Below are positions 14,682-26,520 of a stretch of DNA of 64,000 nucleotides, one piece after another. The position numbers and the translations under genes are program-made. Numbering within the stretch: position 1 is the stretch's first letter; each line of letters begins with the position of its first letter. The DNA is from Lumbricus rubellus (taxonomy: Eukaryota; Annelida; Clitellata; Crassiclitellata; Lumbricidae), in contig OX243815.1 of the NCBI GenBank assembly GCA_945859605.1, forward strand, positions 30,946,892 to 31,010,891, given 5' to 3'. The notes beneath the pieces are model-generated. The model made no database searches and was not told the origin of the DNA. It saw nothing but the letters and a program-made list of their open reading frames with translations.

Positions 14682-16422
14682 GGTGCCAACCAAATGCATG
14701 GTCAAAAAATAATTTTGTCTGATCCAGTTGCCCACCCCCTACAAATGTTTTCTATGGCAAGAAACTCACGTGATACAAATTTTATTCCAATAGAAGATCA
14801 TTTAGAGGTAGCTTAGCGCGTCAGTAGTTTATAGTAGCGTATAACATAATTTCTTCAAAATCGCATATGGAAATAGCTTATATTTACAGAGAACAGGCTG
14901 TGCTGTGACTCAATGTTCATACTGACTAAGAATAATAATGTTTCTTGTAATTTTTTTATCTTTCCCAATTCTTGGATGTTGCTCTAATAACACGGATAAA
15001 CCATAAAAGGCTAATTAAAGACTGTCAATGTCATTTCATACAACTTCCAGCAATACAATCCTTCCTGATGGTGCCTATGTTTTGTCTGAACAAAAGTGTA
15101 TAAGAAAACACTACTGAGCTTGGTTTGCAGACCAAAATCATGGAATTAGTCGATGCCAAAGTGTTCAACACCAGATGGGACCTCCAGTGGCAAAAAATCA
15201 AGATATTTAGAAGATTTAGATAGGCTACTCACGTATAATTATGCATTTGACGCAGACCGGTATGAAAATGGCATAAAGGTGACAGCAACTGCTGTGGTTT
15301 GGATCTGGTGCAAAATGAGTTTATCGAGTTCATCCAGCTCAATATGATATTCAGTCAAGACTGTTAGGAAGAGTATGAGCTCTTTTACCTGGCACTGATA
15401 TTCTTAAAAGGAGTATAACGTAAGGGAGATCTGTGCATATCCATGCCTCTGGAGTCCACCCTAGAGCTAGATGGATGGCAAGGTCACAAACAAGGTTACA
15501 AAGATACTTATTTTACTCTCAATAAATCTCATCAAATGCGAGTTGTCAGCTCTCCCAGAGTTCAAGTCAATTGTTAAGTTTACATTCAGTGTCTGTACAC
15601 ACATGCATGTGCCACACCTGATCCTCGCAACGTCTTGAATCTTCTGCATGAGTTTGATGCATACAGACAAACAACTAAACTGTTATCGATTCAGCAATCA
15701 ATTGTTTCTGTAGTCATTTGTAGTATCTAGGTGAAATACTAATTGGTCACACTTTCTCTGATACAATGGTTCCTCTGGATTTGAAGGAAGCAATAGTCAT
15801 GCACAGCCCTAAGTAAAGAAACCCATGGACAAACTCCTCGGCACGTTGTAAGTTTATACTGCATGGACATGACACTGTTGCTATACCAATGCTTCGGTGG
15901 TTGTGACAACATATTTAGCAGTTTCTTGTGGCAATTGGAATATCACAGCACTTTTTGGCCCTAAAGACCTTCACCCTAGCATTTGAGAGAGCATTTCTGA
16001 GTATGCTAGTGCTGAGATATGGGCAGAGAGTCTGATGGTGGTAAACAGTGCCGCTGATTTATTCAATGGTGTTCTTGGTCACTATGAAAAACAGAATAAA
16101 TTTATGTCATAAGTTGCTGAGAGGCACCGCAGGACATTTCTAGTTACTAAGGAGTCTACTATTGCTCACCAGTAGTGCTGGGCTCAATTGCTCATCACTA
16201 ACCTAGCAATAATGAGCACCCTGGATAGTTGTGTATCTTACGCATTGAAACGCCATGGAATTTAACATTGTCCAATGCTAAAAACTTTAACCGTGTCAAG
16301 CTACCAGTAATTTTTTTTAGAATGCTTCCAAATTTTGTGAGCCTTATTATTTCAACATTGAAAACATATTTTGGGGGTGGGAAGATACAAATTACAAACT
16401 TTTATTTTGAGTGGCACCCTAA
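14679..16422. mobile_element. Inverted-repeat element nested in the hAT-like insertion, flanked by (TA)n
   Basis: ttagggtgcca at 14678-14688 is mirrored by tggcaccctaa at 16412-16422, and both outer sides run into (TA)n. The interior (about 15120-16130) holds broken open frames with phrases such as ILHGHDTVAIPM and LAFERAFLSMLVLRYGQRV that I cannot assign. Insertion at a TA-rich target would fit several superfamilies (for example Tc1/mariner), but the class is not determined. Confidence 0.6.
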
Positions 16423-16602
16423 TATATATATATAATACACACTAAAGGAGAAGGCCCAGCGGAGGGAAGAGTGGCGACATTGGACAGCCGAACCTGCCTA
16501 GGGGCAGAGAACCAGAAGAGAAGACACACGTGTGTGTATGATTAACTGTCTTCCTCCCTGCAGTCTTTCAGGATGATAGCCTATATTGGGTGCGTTAAGT
16601 CA

Positions 16603-16758
<156 letters not shown>

Positions 16759-19137
16759 AATAAAGAAGAGATTCTATTCTGTCAATGGATACATTTAGTC
16801 TACACCTCTTTTAACTGTGAGGCTTTGATTCCACAGACCAAATCTTATATCCACGTTTCGAGCAACGTGCAGTCGCTAACAGCTTAGGCTACTGACTCTA
16901 ACATTTGTGACGCAGCTGAGAAAAATTGTGGGAGGGGAATTCCTTCACGTTCCTTCCCCGAGGCGAAAAGTGGGAGGGGAATTCCCTCCTTTCCCTCCCC
17001 GGGATTTACGGCCCTGCCGTTGACTCTGACGTGTTGGTGTTGGCAATAGCAGTAGTTCAGCAGCTGAGCATTGATGAACTGTGGGTAGGTTTGCCACAGG
17101 CAAAAGCTTCAGAAATCTACCAACCCATGAGATGGCGCGTGCCCTCGGTCCAGAAAAGTGCATAGCCTTGCCCTTCCTACACGCATTCAGCGGATGTGAC
17201 ACAGTATCATCCTTTGCTGGTCGTGGAAAAGGACTGTCTAGTCTGTCTGGGACATTTGGAAAACATTGATTCAGAGACGTCACCCCAGCCTTATGTACTT
17301 TAGCATCAACTCCCAACTCTGTTTATGATCAACTCGATATAATTGAGCGCTTTGTGGTTCTTTTGTACGACCGTGCTAGTGGTGAGGAAAAGGTGAATGA
17401 GGCAGGGAAGCAGCTGTTCGCACAGAAAGACAGACCTATGAATGGCCTTCCTCCAACTGAAGCTGCTCTGGTGGAACACACAAAGAGAGCTGCCTACCAA
17501 GCAGGTCACGTTTGGGCACATACGTTTATATAGCTGCTCCTAAACTACCATGTCGTGTATGGTCAATGGAGGTGGCTGAAAACGATTGAAGGTGGCTGGG
17601 AAGTGAAGTGGACAACGCTTCCCGAAGCGTCTCGTGCCTGTCGTGAACTGCTCAGATGTGGCTGTGAGAAGGGATGTAGGGGACAGTGCAAATGTGTGAA
17701 AGCTTCTCAACAGTGTACTGGTCTTTGTCTCTATAGAGGCCTATGCGACCGTGAATGACGTTTATGATGTTGTATAATTCTGTGTTCAGTCCTCTGTCTG
17801 TATAAAGGCTCCCATATGTAGACTTAAATATGTCACAATGCACATTTACGAGAACATCACTAAAATCTTGAATTGCATATATTCTAAAACTTGTTTATTG
17901 CCGAATGAACATGAACTCAATCAGAAGTTTCAGAAATAGTATGATGCAACAAATAGCATGGATTAGGCACCAAGATGACATTATGGAAAATGGCAGCTGT
18001 TGAAGCCATGTGGAAAATTTGCAATGGCACTGTTGGAATCCTTGCCCCAAACTATGTATGTTTAGACACCAAGATGAAAAATCTATGTGAACTGCAAGCT
18101 GAGATATTGAAAAATCCTTTTTTAGGTCGGCCATTTTGGAAAATGGCCGCCATTGAAGCCCAGGTGAACTTTTTACATGGCTCTGTTGGAATCCTCGCCC
18201 TTAACTATGCATATTTAGACCCCAAGATGACGATTCAAAGTGTACTGGGAGCTGATATATTGAAATATCCTTTTCTTAGGCCGGCCATTTTGGAAAATGG
18301 CCGCCATAGAAGACATGGGGAACATTTGCAATGGCTCTGGTGAAATGCCTGCTCTTAACTATGTATGTTTAGACACCAAGATGACGATTCTAAGTGCACT
18401 GGAAGCTGAGATATTGAAAAATTCGTTTTTTGTTCGCCATTTTGGAAAATGGCCGCCATTGGAACCATGGGGAACATTTGTAATGGCTCTGTTGGAATCC
18501 TCGCCCCTCACTATGTATGTTTAGACACCAATATGACGATTCTAAGCGCACTGGAAGCTGAGATAATTTAAAATCTTTAAACCGGTCGGCCATTTTGAAA
18601 AATGGCTGCCATTGGGGCCAGGGGCCAAATCTGCGATGGCCCTATAGCCAAATCTTTTTCTAGTGACATTTTCGTGGTATGTACCAAATTTCATGCTTGT
18701 ATCACAAAGTGCACAATTTTTCACCAGGCCGCTCTACTACACTTAACACAGGAGTTCGCTGTTTCATTATACGAAGACGACAGGTATAATATGCGAAATC
18801 AAAACAAGAGCAATAGAACAATAGGTTGATAAACAATAGGCTAGATTGATATATTTTTATACGCGAAGAGGAGTACACATCAAAGTGCGAATAAAATAGG
18901 CTGACACATCATACAGGAGTTTGCCGTTTGATCAGGAAAAATATATATAATTACGAAGATGGCAGACATAATAGTACAAGTCAATCCACACTGCGCGCGC
19001 GCAAACGTCCCGCGCGCAAATGACGGGCATTTTGCTGCGCTCAACCGACTGCGCGCAAATGACGGCGCGCAAACGACGGCGCGCAAACGACGGCGCGCAA
19101 ACGTCCTGCGCGCTAACGACAGGGCGCCATATATAGG

Positions 19138-19393
19138 CTATATACATACATGCATGCATCAAAGTATAAGCAACTACAAGAATTATTGCAATTTGCAATA
19201 ATACGCAATGGCATAGCGTTTCATGACAAACGCTTTCAGAAAGTGTGGAAGGGGACATTTACGTAAGTAGACCCAAAAGACCAACTTTCTACTTTCTTAG
19301 CATAGGCTTAATTAAACTGATTCGTGTGAGAACCCCTGCGAGATAAATCAGTTCATAGGCCTACTGAGTAATGATTATTATTCACTACATAGT
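19138..19393. other. Flank of the 8-kb element, nothing recognised
   Basis: Short unique sequence between the right target repeat and the GTAT microsatellite. No gene or repeat end was seen. Confidence 0.45.
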
Positions 19394-20074
19394 CTACATA
19401 TGTATGTACGTATGTATGTATGTATGTATGTATGTATGTATGTACGTATGTACGTATGTACGTATGTACGTATGTACGTATGTACGTATGTACGTATGTA
19501 CGTATGTACGTATGTATGTATGCATTGCATGTATGTATGTATGTATGTATGTATGTTTGTATGTGCACTTGTTATAGCGCCCCTTCAAGCTCTCTCTACT
19601 CAGAGGCGCTCCCGATGCAGCGCGGACACTGCATCGGAGTTTCACGCCGAAGCGCTGAGCAATTGTAAGTGAAGGACTTGCCCAAGGTCCTTACGCGGTT
19701 TGAGGGTGGATTCGAACCTCGGACCTTCCGGCTCCAAGGCAACGACGCCACCACTAGACCACCGCGCCCCGTGTATGTATGTATGTATGTATGTATGTAT
19801 GTATGTATGTATGTATGTATGTATGTATGTATGTATGTATGTATGTATGTATGTATGTATGTATGTATGTATGTATGTATGTATGTATGTATGTATGTAT
19901 GTATGTATGCAATGCATGCATGCATGCATGTATGTATGTATGTATGTATGTATGTATGTATGTATGTATGTATGTATGTATGTATGTATGTACGTTTATT
20001 TTTATGTGATGATATGTACCTTGTGTGCTTTTCTCTGGCTCAATAAAAAAATTTGATTGATTGATTGATTGATG

Positions 20075-20108
<34 letters not shown>

Positions 20109-20145
20109 TGTATGTATGTATGTATGTATGTATGTATGTATGCAT
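19394..20145. repeat. (GTAT)n microsatellite with alternating GTAC/GTAT block, interrupted by a SINE
   Basis: Tetranucleotide GTAT runs at 19398-19560, 19773-19990 and 20085-20140 include a regular tacgtatg 8-mer block near 19445-19510. Between them lie the SINE (19561-19770) and a short segment with a (GATT)n tail. Several 60-150 residue Tyr/Cys/Met and His/Thr/Ile frames are repeat artefacts. Confidence 0.93.
19561..19770 (-). repeat. tRNA-derived SINE, near full length, minus strand
   Basis: The complement of the SINE at 45896-46112: gtgcacttgttatagcgcc at the left, then aggacttgcccaaggtcctt, and the tRNA-like head with ggattcgaacct (B box) and ccactagacca (A box) at the right. It is embedded in the GTAT microsatellite. 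Confidence 0.9.
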
Positions 20146-20579
20146 GTGTGCACGTATATGCATAAAATAGATTCTCATTTTCCTCACGGCCGTTTTTTAA
20201 ATCCCAGATAAAATCATAAATAATCATACCATTTTCACTGCAAAAAACTGATGACCTTTAAAATTACTGTCTAGAGGGGGAAGGGAATTGTTGCACATTT
20301 AGTTTTTCTGGTTGGAGAGCATAATTATGCTACGTACATATGTATTTCCATGTAGGCCTAAGCTTATACTACGCCTCGCGATTGGGGTGAGGGTGAATTC
20401 ATTCCTGGAGGGAACTTATATTAATTGCCCCAACCTTAGAGACGTCTAGATTACACACTGGTCGACGGACATAGCCTGCACACGCAGCCCTCGAGAGAGA
20501 GAGAGACGTATGGGGTTCTGCTGTCCACGGCGCCACGCCTCCAGCAGCTCATGATTAGGCCTACTGTAATTCACTCATC
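20146..20579. other. Intergenic, no gene recognised
   Basis: Unique-looking sequence with a short GA tract near 20494. Nothing with domain resemblance was read in either strand. Confidence 0.45.
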
Positions 20580-20589
20580 CATAAAAGAG

Positions 20590-20824
20590 ATTTTCTTCAA
20601 ATTAAACGCCTGCAAACAATCCAGAATGATCTTGTCCGTGCAGTAACCAAGACTCCCAAACATCACCACATAGCCTATAACCCCTAGCTGTTCTCAAGTC
20701 TCTTCATTGGCTAAAAGTCTCTCAGTGCATCCATTGCAAAATTCTATCTCTTACCTACATATCGCTCTTCAAAACTCTCAGCCCTCCTACATTCGTCAAC
20801 TAATCACTATCCAACCGCCCAGGT
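20590..20824 (+). mobile_element. LINE reverse transcriptase C-terminal region, left half (split by MULE)
   Basis: Frames read IQNDLVRAVTKTPKHHHI, LFSSLHWLKVSQCIHCKILS, then SQPSYIRQLITIQPPR. This is the standard region after the polymerase of Jockey/CR1-type LINEs (Q...R.vt...k.hHi.p.l..LHWLpv..Ri.fKil). Small frameshifts are present. The sequence continues at 26089 after the 5.26-kb insertion. Confidence 0.82.
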
Positions 20825-21364
20825 CGCGAGTTTCCAAACCCTTGTATGGCCCAACGCATACGCGTAATACCGCGCTCCTATTCGCTGGAATTTAGTCCTA
20901 ATACCGATTTCCTATTGGGCAGTAATACCCTTTTCCTATTGGATAAAATTAGATCGGTAATCTGCTTCAGTGTTTCACGATTATAATTATGTTTCATTCG
21001 ATTTTTCATTGGGTTTGTAATTATTGAATTTTGCAAATAAAATAGTTTTTAAAGCACAGAAGATGGGAGATGAACAAATTAAATTGTCGCAAGGTTACGT
21101 GTATGCTAGCAGGGTGGACGAGGGTGGTAACACACCAATTCGCTGTTATTTGTCGTCACCCCAAGAGTGGCATGACTGGATGCAAAAGTTCGAAAGCTCC
21201 GCATTATACATGTCAGAAGTTTATTGTGAAGCAAACACGCAACAACATCGTTCGGTGAGTGGTATAACAGATTGTAAGGTTGGCTACATGTAAGAATTAT
21301 GGGGGGTTATTTTCTAGAATGGCGCGGTAGCAAGTAAACAATATGGTGGCCATAGATCAGTGCA

Positions 21365-21893
21365 TAATAGAGCGTTGGCACGTGCGGCGTTCAATAGCCC
21401 AATAAATAACGCAATGTTTACGCGAAAGTAAGCACGTAAATTAAGCAAGTAAATAATTAAAATGAAGGTATTTAGAAATAAGAAATAAAAGGTATTTAGA
21501 AATGGAAGCTGGATGCAGGTATTTTTAAACCTGAAATCGAAGCTGGATTGACGAAAATACATCTTGAAATACCTGACTTAAAATCATCAATCTAAACCAT
21601 ATAATTTGTAACACGTGTCTAATTGCTTTTTATTCCGTTTGTGCAAATTATAAAACATTTAACCAATCCCACTTCTATTTTAGGAAAATGATATTCATCA
21701 ATCCGACTTCTGTTTACCCAGAATTATTTACTTCAGTCCAACTGTCATCTGAACACCGCTAAAACTAATTATTACATGATTAAAATATTATTATGACGTG
21801 CTTACTTGCGTGGAAAGCACTGGAAACATTGGGCTATTTATCGCCGTAGTCTGTTGAAAACATTGAGCTATTGATCGCCGCACGTAACAGTGC
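21365..21893. mobile_element. Possible inverted-repeat element inside the MULE intron
   Basis: The left segment near 21378-21440 (cacgtgcggcg, caatagcccaat, aagtaagcacgt) is repeated inverted at about 21795-21893. Exact ends and target duplication could not be fixed. Confidence 0.4.
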
Positions 21894-24447
21894 TGGATTC
21901 ATTCATTCTTGCGCATAAAACTTAATGCCTCTAAAACAGAACTGAGAACTCATCTAGTTCAAATGTCACCCAACGTCTACCACTGACACATTCAACACTG
22001 TCTTTAAATTTAGTCCAGACTGCTCTGGTAAACGGTAAACCGGTTGAAAATGTATTCGCACACATGTAAAAGCTTCGGTCATTTCTCGAGTTGATTGCTA
22101 GAATTCGGTCCTCTATGACCCCACTGCATCCACCCTTTAAGCCGACTGAACGGAATAACCTTCAGGATTGTATTTGCCAATCACCTTCTTTATTGGTCTT
22201 CAAGAAAACCCTTAGGAATGATTCCTTTAAGATTTATTATGAGTAGACTTTCATGCTGTGGTTTGGCAGAAATAATTATAAGCTTTATAACAGATTTTAT
22301 CTCCTCAACCATAGGTGTCAATACAGTTCCATTGTAGTTTATTATGGACTACGGTATCTGCTGACTTGGTAGTAGTGTGGTGGAGTTTTGAGCATGCCAT
22401 GAACTTGTTGAAATACTTGAGGAATTTAATAGCTGACATTTGACTTGATTGTATGCTTATAATTATAAAGATATTAGAAGTAATGCGTACCTTTCTTTAC
22501 AATTATTTTAGCCAACGCAGCTCTGAATCCAACGTCAAGAAGCGTTTATTATCTACATGATATCTGGCGTCGGGAGAACTTTGGGTCACCGATTGATCCA
22601 CTTGTTAACTTGGCTGAGAAACTCGACTGTTACCGTAATTCAGGTGAGCCTTCGTTGAAGTAGCTTATTCGAAGTTATCTCCTGTAGCTTCAACACTTTG
22701 CCCCTGCTGAAACACTCTGCAGTCTGCACTGACACTCGAAGAACCTTAAACATGGCCCTGTGCGTAGAAATGGTCAAATACAATGCATTTGATATTACGA
22801 CCTCGGATTTCAGATATATGGATTGATGCTTAAGTGCGACCTGGTGGCAGACCGATAACACGTCCGCTCACAAAGCGGCAAGTTGCTTACGGACACGTGC
22901 CCATGTCCAGGACCTTGGGATTTGTCCATTGCTGGCTCAGGGCCATGAAAAAGGAGATGAGCGCCTCACTATGTTCCTCAATGGAATGGAATGGGATAGG
23001 ACTTTTACTGATGCTTAAAATAACAACAGTATGTGGTTTATTACTCTGTAGGAACAAATATTTACCTTTCAAAAGAGAAGCCGTGGTGTGTTCTTCTTGT
23101 GACGGATGTAATGAAGAGGACGCACTCCTTGTCGGTCGCTGATGAGCTGGTGTTTATCGACTCGAGCAGCAGTTGTGATGCCACATCGTCTACTGTTACA
23201 ACAGTGTTGGTTGCTTCCAAAGCTGGTGCTCTACCAGTCGCCATCATGTTACACGAGGGACAGTCCTCGGAAAGCTATAACGTGGCATTCAAGCTGCTTG
23301 CTCTGCACTACCCAACGTGCTTCAACGGCCGTGAGGTGAGCACGTGGTATTAGGCTATTCATCCTGCTGCTTCGAATAGTGTGTTGTACCTGAGAGTATT
23401 TTTCAAGAGATATTGAGTGTCAAGAAGTTTTATTATGAGAATTTTTTATAAGCAATGTAATATAATAATACCTTATTGTTTCCTGTACAATGCTGACTGC
23501 TCTTTTTCCGCTCTACCCTCTTAAATTCTTGTCACATTCTTCACGACCTCCTCCCTCCTCATAAGGTTACTCCTTACAATACTCGACCAAGGCCACATAA
23601 TGTAACCCTTCCTAGAGTTGACTCTTTTGTCAAAAGAAGTTTTATTATGCAAATGCTGTGTAACTTTGCATAAATATTTTCTATTATTTATTTCCTCTGT
23701 AAACTACTGTGCGTTTGCTGGTGGTCTATTAAAGAATATTCTGACTTATTTAAGTAAAGTGAACTGTGTACTTTATGATATTACTACATAAATATATATG
23801 TTATTAATTGTAATGTATATTAATTATTTAATTACTGATGTAAATATGAAAACGTTGCTTAGCGAAACCATAATAATTATGTCCTTTAGGGTTTACCTAT
23901 TGACAATCTGCATACGAGTTTGGTAAACTGAATGCTTGTATTACTATTGTGGGGGTCAATAAATATGGATTTATTGATGATTGCGTGATATGATTGATTG
24001 ACTGAATAATAATGATTTGCTATTATTTTCAGTCATCGCTGGCTGTTATGACGGATGATTCTGCAGCCATGAAGAAAGCATTACGAACAGTCTGGCCATC
24101 GACAAGGCAACTCCTGTGTCACTTCCACGTAGCGCAAGCTGAGTGGCGTTGGTTGACGGCTAAAGTCAGCAACATTCCCGATGGCGAACGTCAGGGTCTT
24201 ATGAAAGCCTTCCAGAAGGTTGATTATGGTTACCAGCTTGTTTCTAGTTGTGCTTATGCTGTCGTTCATGAAATAGTAATAACTATGACAATTTCAGGAG
24301 TAAATTTGTTCGATTACCTCTGTTGTTGTTAATTAAAAGGAACAGTGAATACTGATGTTGTTGTTCTATCAGTTGTGGGAAGAAGTAGTTGCCTGATTGC
24401 AGCTAATGATTAAATTTTGTCAAATTCCCTTGCCTCGACAAGTGTAA

Positions 24448-24840
24448 AGCAGTGTATCCACTGTTTTACAGGATGTGATAATACTTTATCATATTTTGCC
24501 AGTAAAGGAGAAGAAACAGCATGGCAAGCTTGGAGTTCATACTCAGTGGTTAATAACATTTCTGAATCTATGTGAAGTGACAGTTGACATTGATGAAGCA
24601 ACTCTATCAGGGTTTTATAATAGTTTGTCATTATCATGTATAACAGGACTAGTGATTGCACTGACCTTAATACAGCATGAAAAGAACTCTTTACCAGAGG
24701 CTTCCAAAATTTGTAGCAGATTGATATTGTGCAATGTGCATGTAAGAAAGGATGCACAACTAGGAGGTGTAACTGTTTGAAAGCCAGTCTTCTATGCACA
24801 GCTTTGTGTGAATGTGAAGATGAGTGCATGAGAGAATTAG
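24448..24840 (+). pseudogene. Fragment of the nuclease/CXC mobile gene family, inside the MULE
   Basis: The frame at 24458-24572 reads CFTGCDNTLSYFASKGEETA and WQAWSSY, homologous to the GCDTVSSFAGRGK block of the gene at 12365-17756. Further on, near 24735-24830, the cysteine cluster CACKKGCTTRRCNC and LCTALCECEDEC is intact although the stretch between carries stops. This is a second, independent copy of the family. Confidence 0.72.
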
Positions 24841-25235
24841 TCTGAATGAGCTCAATTGTCATCAATCTAACTCAGATGGTAAAGAGTAAGTAATTGTACA
24901 TGTAAAATTTTCAAAGAAAATGTTAGGGCCTATAAAACAAAAATACAGAATAATCTTAAACGAAAAAAATACAAAAGTCAAAAAATAGTTAACTTAGCCA
25001 CTGCTAACTCCGTTGGTAATGTGTGAATGTGAAGATGAGTGCATGAGAGAATTAGTCTGAATGAGCTCAATTGTCATCAATCTAACTCAGATGGTAAAGA
25101 GTAAGTAATTGTACATGTAAAATTTTCAAAGAAAATGTTAGGGCCTATAAAACAAAAATACAGAATAATCTTAAACGAAAAAAATACAAAAGTCAAAAAA
25201 TAGTTAACTTAGCCACTGCTAACTCCGTTGGTAAT
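24806..25235. repeat. Exact 215-bp tandem duplication
   Basis: 24806-25020 and 25021-25235 are identical by eye over the whole unit, starting gtgtgaatgtgaagatgagt. The unit begins within the CXC fragment. It is either a very recent duplication or an assembly artefact. Confidence 0.9.
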
Positions 25236-26088
25236 GTGTTCATTAACAGTGCCAGTCCAAAGCCTGGATGAATGAGGATAGGTTAATCAATGATACATAA
25301 ATTATAGGCCTACTAATATACTAGGCTAGGAGAACTTCCACAAGAGTTTTGTATGTGAACTTTTTTGTTAAAGATCATGTACGCTACATCGGATGACGAC
25401 CTGAAGGCAGCTCAGAACGAGCTAGATGGGGATGTAGATGGGTATGTAGATGAACAAGAATCCACGTCACCACGTCCCTGTGTCCGCTATTCAAAACGCG
25501 TTGAAAAATTCCTACAGCGAGGAAACGAATGGTTGTTGATACGGCGAGAGGATGTTCTGACTCGTGGCAGCAACATTAAACTTTTCAGAAGCCACGATGC
25601 GCATTTTGAAAGACATTATCCTCAACCGCACCAAGGGAGGTAGAGAACATTGCTAATAAATATAACTCATCTAGGCTAGGAGGGGGGGGAGATAACTTAA
25701 CTATTCAAAGAACTTAATAAGCCAGAAAGAGTAAGTTTCGACCCAAACTATGTTCGTCAGGCTTATTTCGGAAAATGAAAATGAGCGTGTTTTTGCGTGA
25801 TTCGTAGGTTTTTATTCATAACATTCTGCCACTTTAGGCTAAGAGCTTTGCGTGCTAATAACAAAGACCTTTAAGTTACACTTGCTAATAAGGCGTCTCA
25901 GGCTTAGCTTACTTATTAAAAATTCAATGCTGAGCGGAGCAACGACCTCATGTAAATAATATATAGACCGTTGTGACCGCATTAAATACTGCTCATGAAT
26001 ATTTATGAGTCGCTCAAGGGAGCCAATGGGAATGGAGAATTTCGACCTGCGTTGGGCCATACAAGGGTTTGGAAACTCGCGCCCAGGT

Positions 26089-26520
26089 CTACTCGCTCGT
26101 CATCATATCTTTCTCTCTCTCGACCTCCAGTATCACCCTCTCTGAAATTCTGCAACCGCTCCTTAGTCTACGCTGCACCAGCTCTTTGGAACGGACTCCC
26201 AACATACCTCCGCCTGTTCGCTCATCCTTGATCCTATCTCCCCTCCAAATTCAACCTCTCCTCCGCTTGCACTCTCCTCTGCTGCTTTCCATTCACGAAT
26301 GAAAAAAACTCTTCAAGCTATCTTACCCAGATTCCAATCAGGTTCCATCACCCGACAACCACCGTAGCTCCCCGGATTTTGACCTGGCACCGGAACGAAA
26401 ACGGCAGCTCTGGCTATTGCGGGCTTGATTTGATATATCCTGACGTAGTTTTTGTGGGCCCTGAGAAATTCTCGAAGATTTCATTTACATTACATTAGGC
26501 TACATTACATTACACGAGTG
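26089..26520 (+). mobile_element. LINE C-terminal region and 3' end, right half
   Basis: Continues the frame broken at 20824: STRSSSYLSLSRPPVSPS, then SLVYAAPALWNGLPTYLR, the typical LINE end (f..aaP.lWN.LP). The 3' UTR-like part (ccggattttgacctggcacc) and the cattacatta tail also occur at 3866-4165. Confidence 0.83.

Larger units (their letters stand above)
21024..25640 (+). pseudogene. MULE transposase gene, multi-exon and degenerate
   Basis: Recognised exons: 21024-21254 (MGDEQIKLSQGYVYASRV), 22512-22643 (VYYLHDIWRRENFG), about 23030-23335 (LLVTDVMKRTHSL, FIDSSSSCDATSST), 24033-24218 (MTDDSAAMKKAL, LLCHFHVAQAEWRW) and about 25375-25640 (RREDVLTRGSN, then NFSEATMRILKDIILNRTKG). The D in the third exon, the D and CxFH motif in the fourth and the E in the last are the MULE catalytic signature. 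A one-base shift near 25585 separates RGSN from the E block, and phases between exons 1 and 2 do not match, so an exon is missed or lost. No SWIM zinc finger was seen after the E block. Best read as an inactive or partly decayed copy. Confidence 0.8.
20825..26081 (+). mobile_element. Mutator-like (MULE) DNA transposon, 5.26 kb
   Basis: Perfect 34-bp inverted ends start cgcgagtttccaaaccc (20825-20858 and, inverted, 26048-26081). The flanking direct repeat cccaggt (20818-20824 and 26082-26088) is 7 bp. It reaches 9 bp (cgcccaggt) if the right end is trimmed by two bases, which would match the 9-bp MULE norm. The element interrupts a LINE whose frame resumes exactly after one copy of the repeat. 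Inside are exons of a MULE transposase and a fragment of the nuclease/CXC family. Confidence 0.9.

Noticed and set aside
19394..20145. CRISPR-like or protein-coding repeat array
   Set aside because: It is a tetranucleotide microsatellite with no spacers, in a eukaryotic context.
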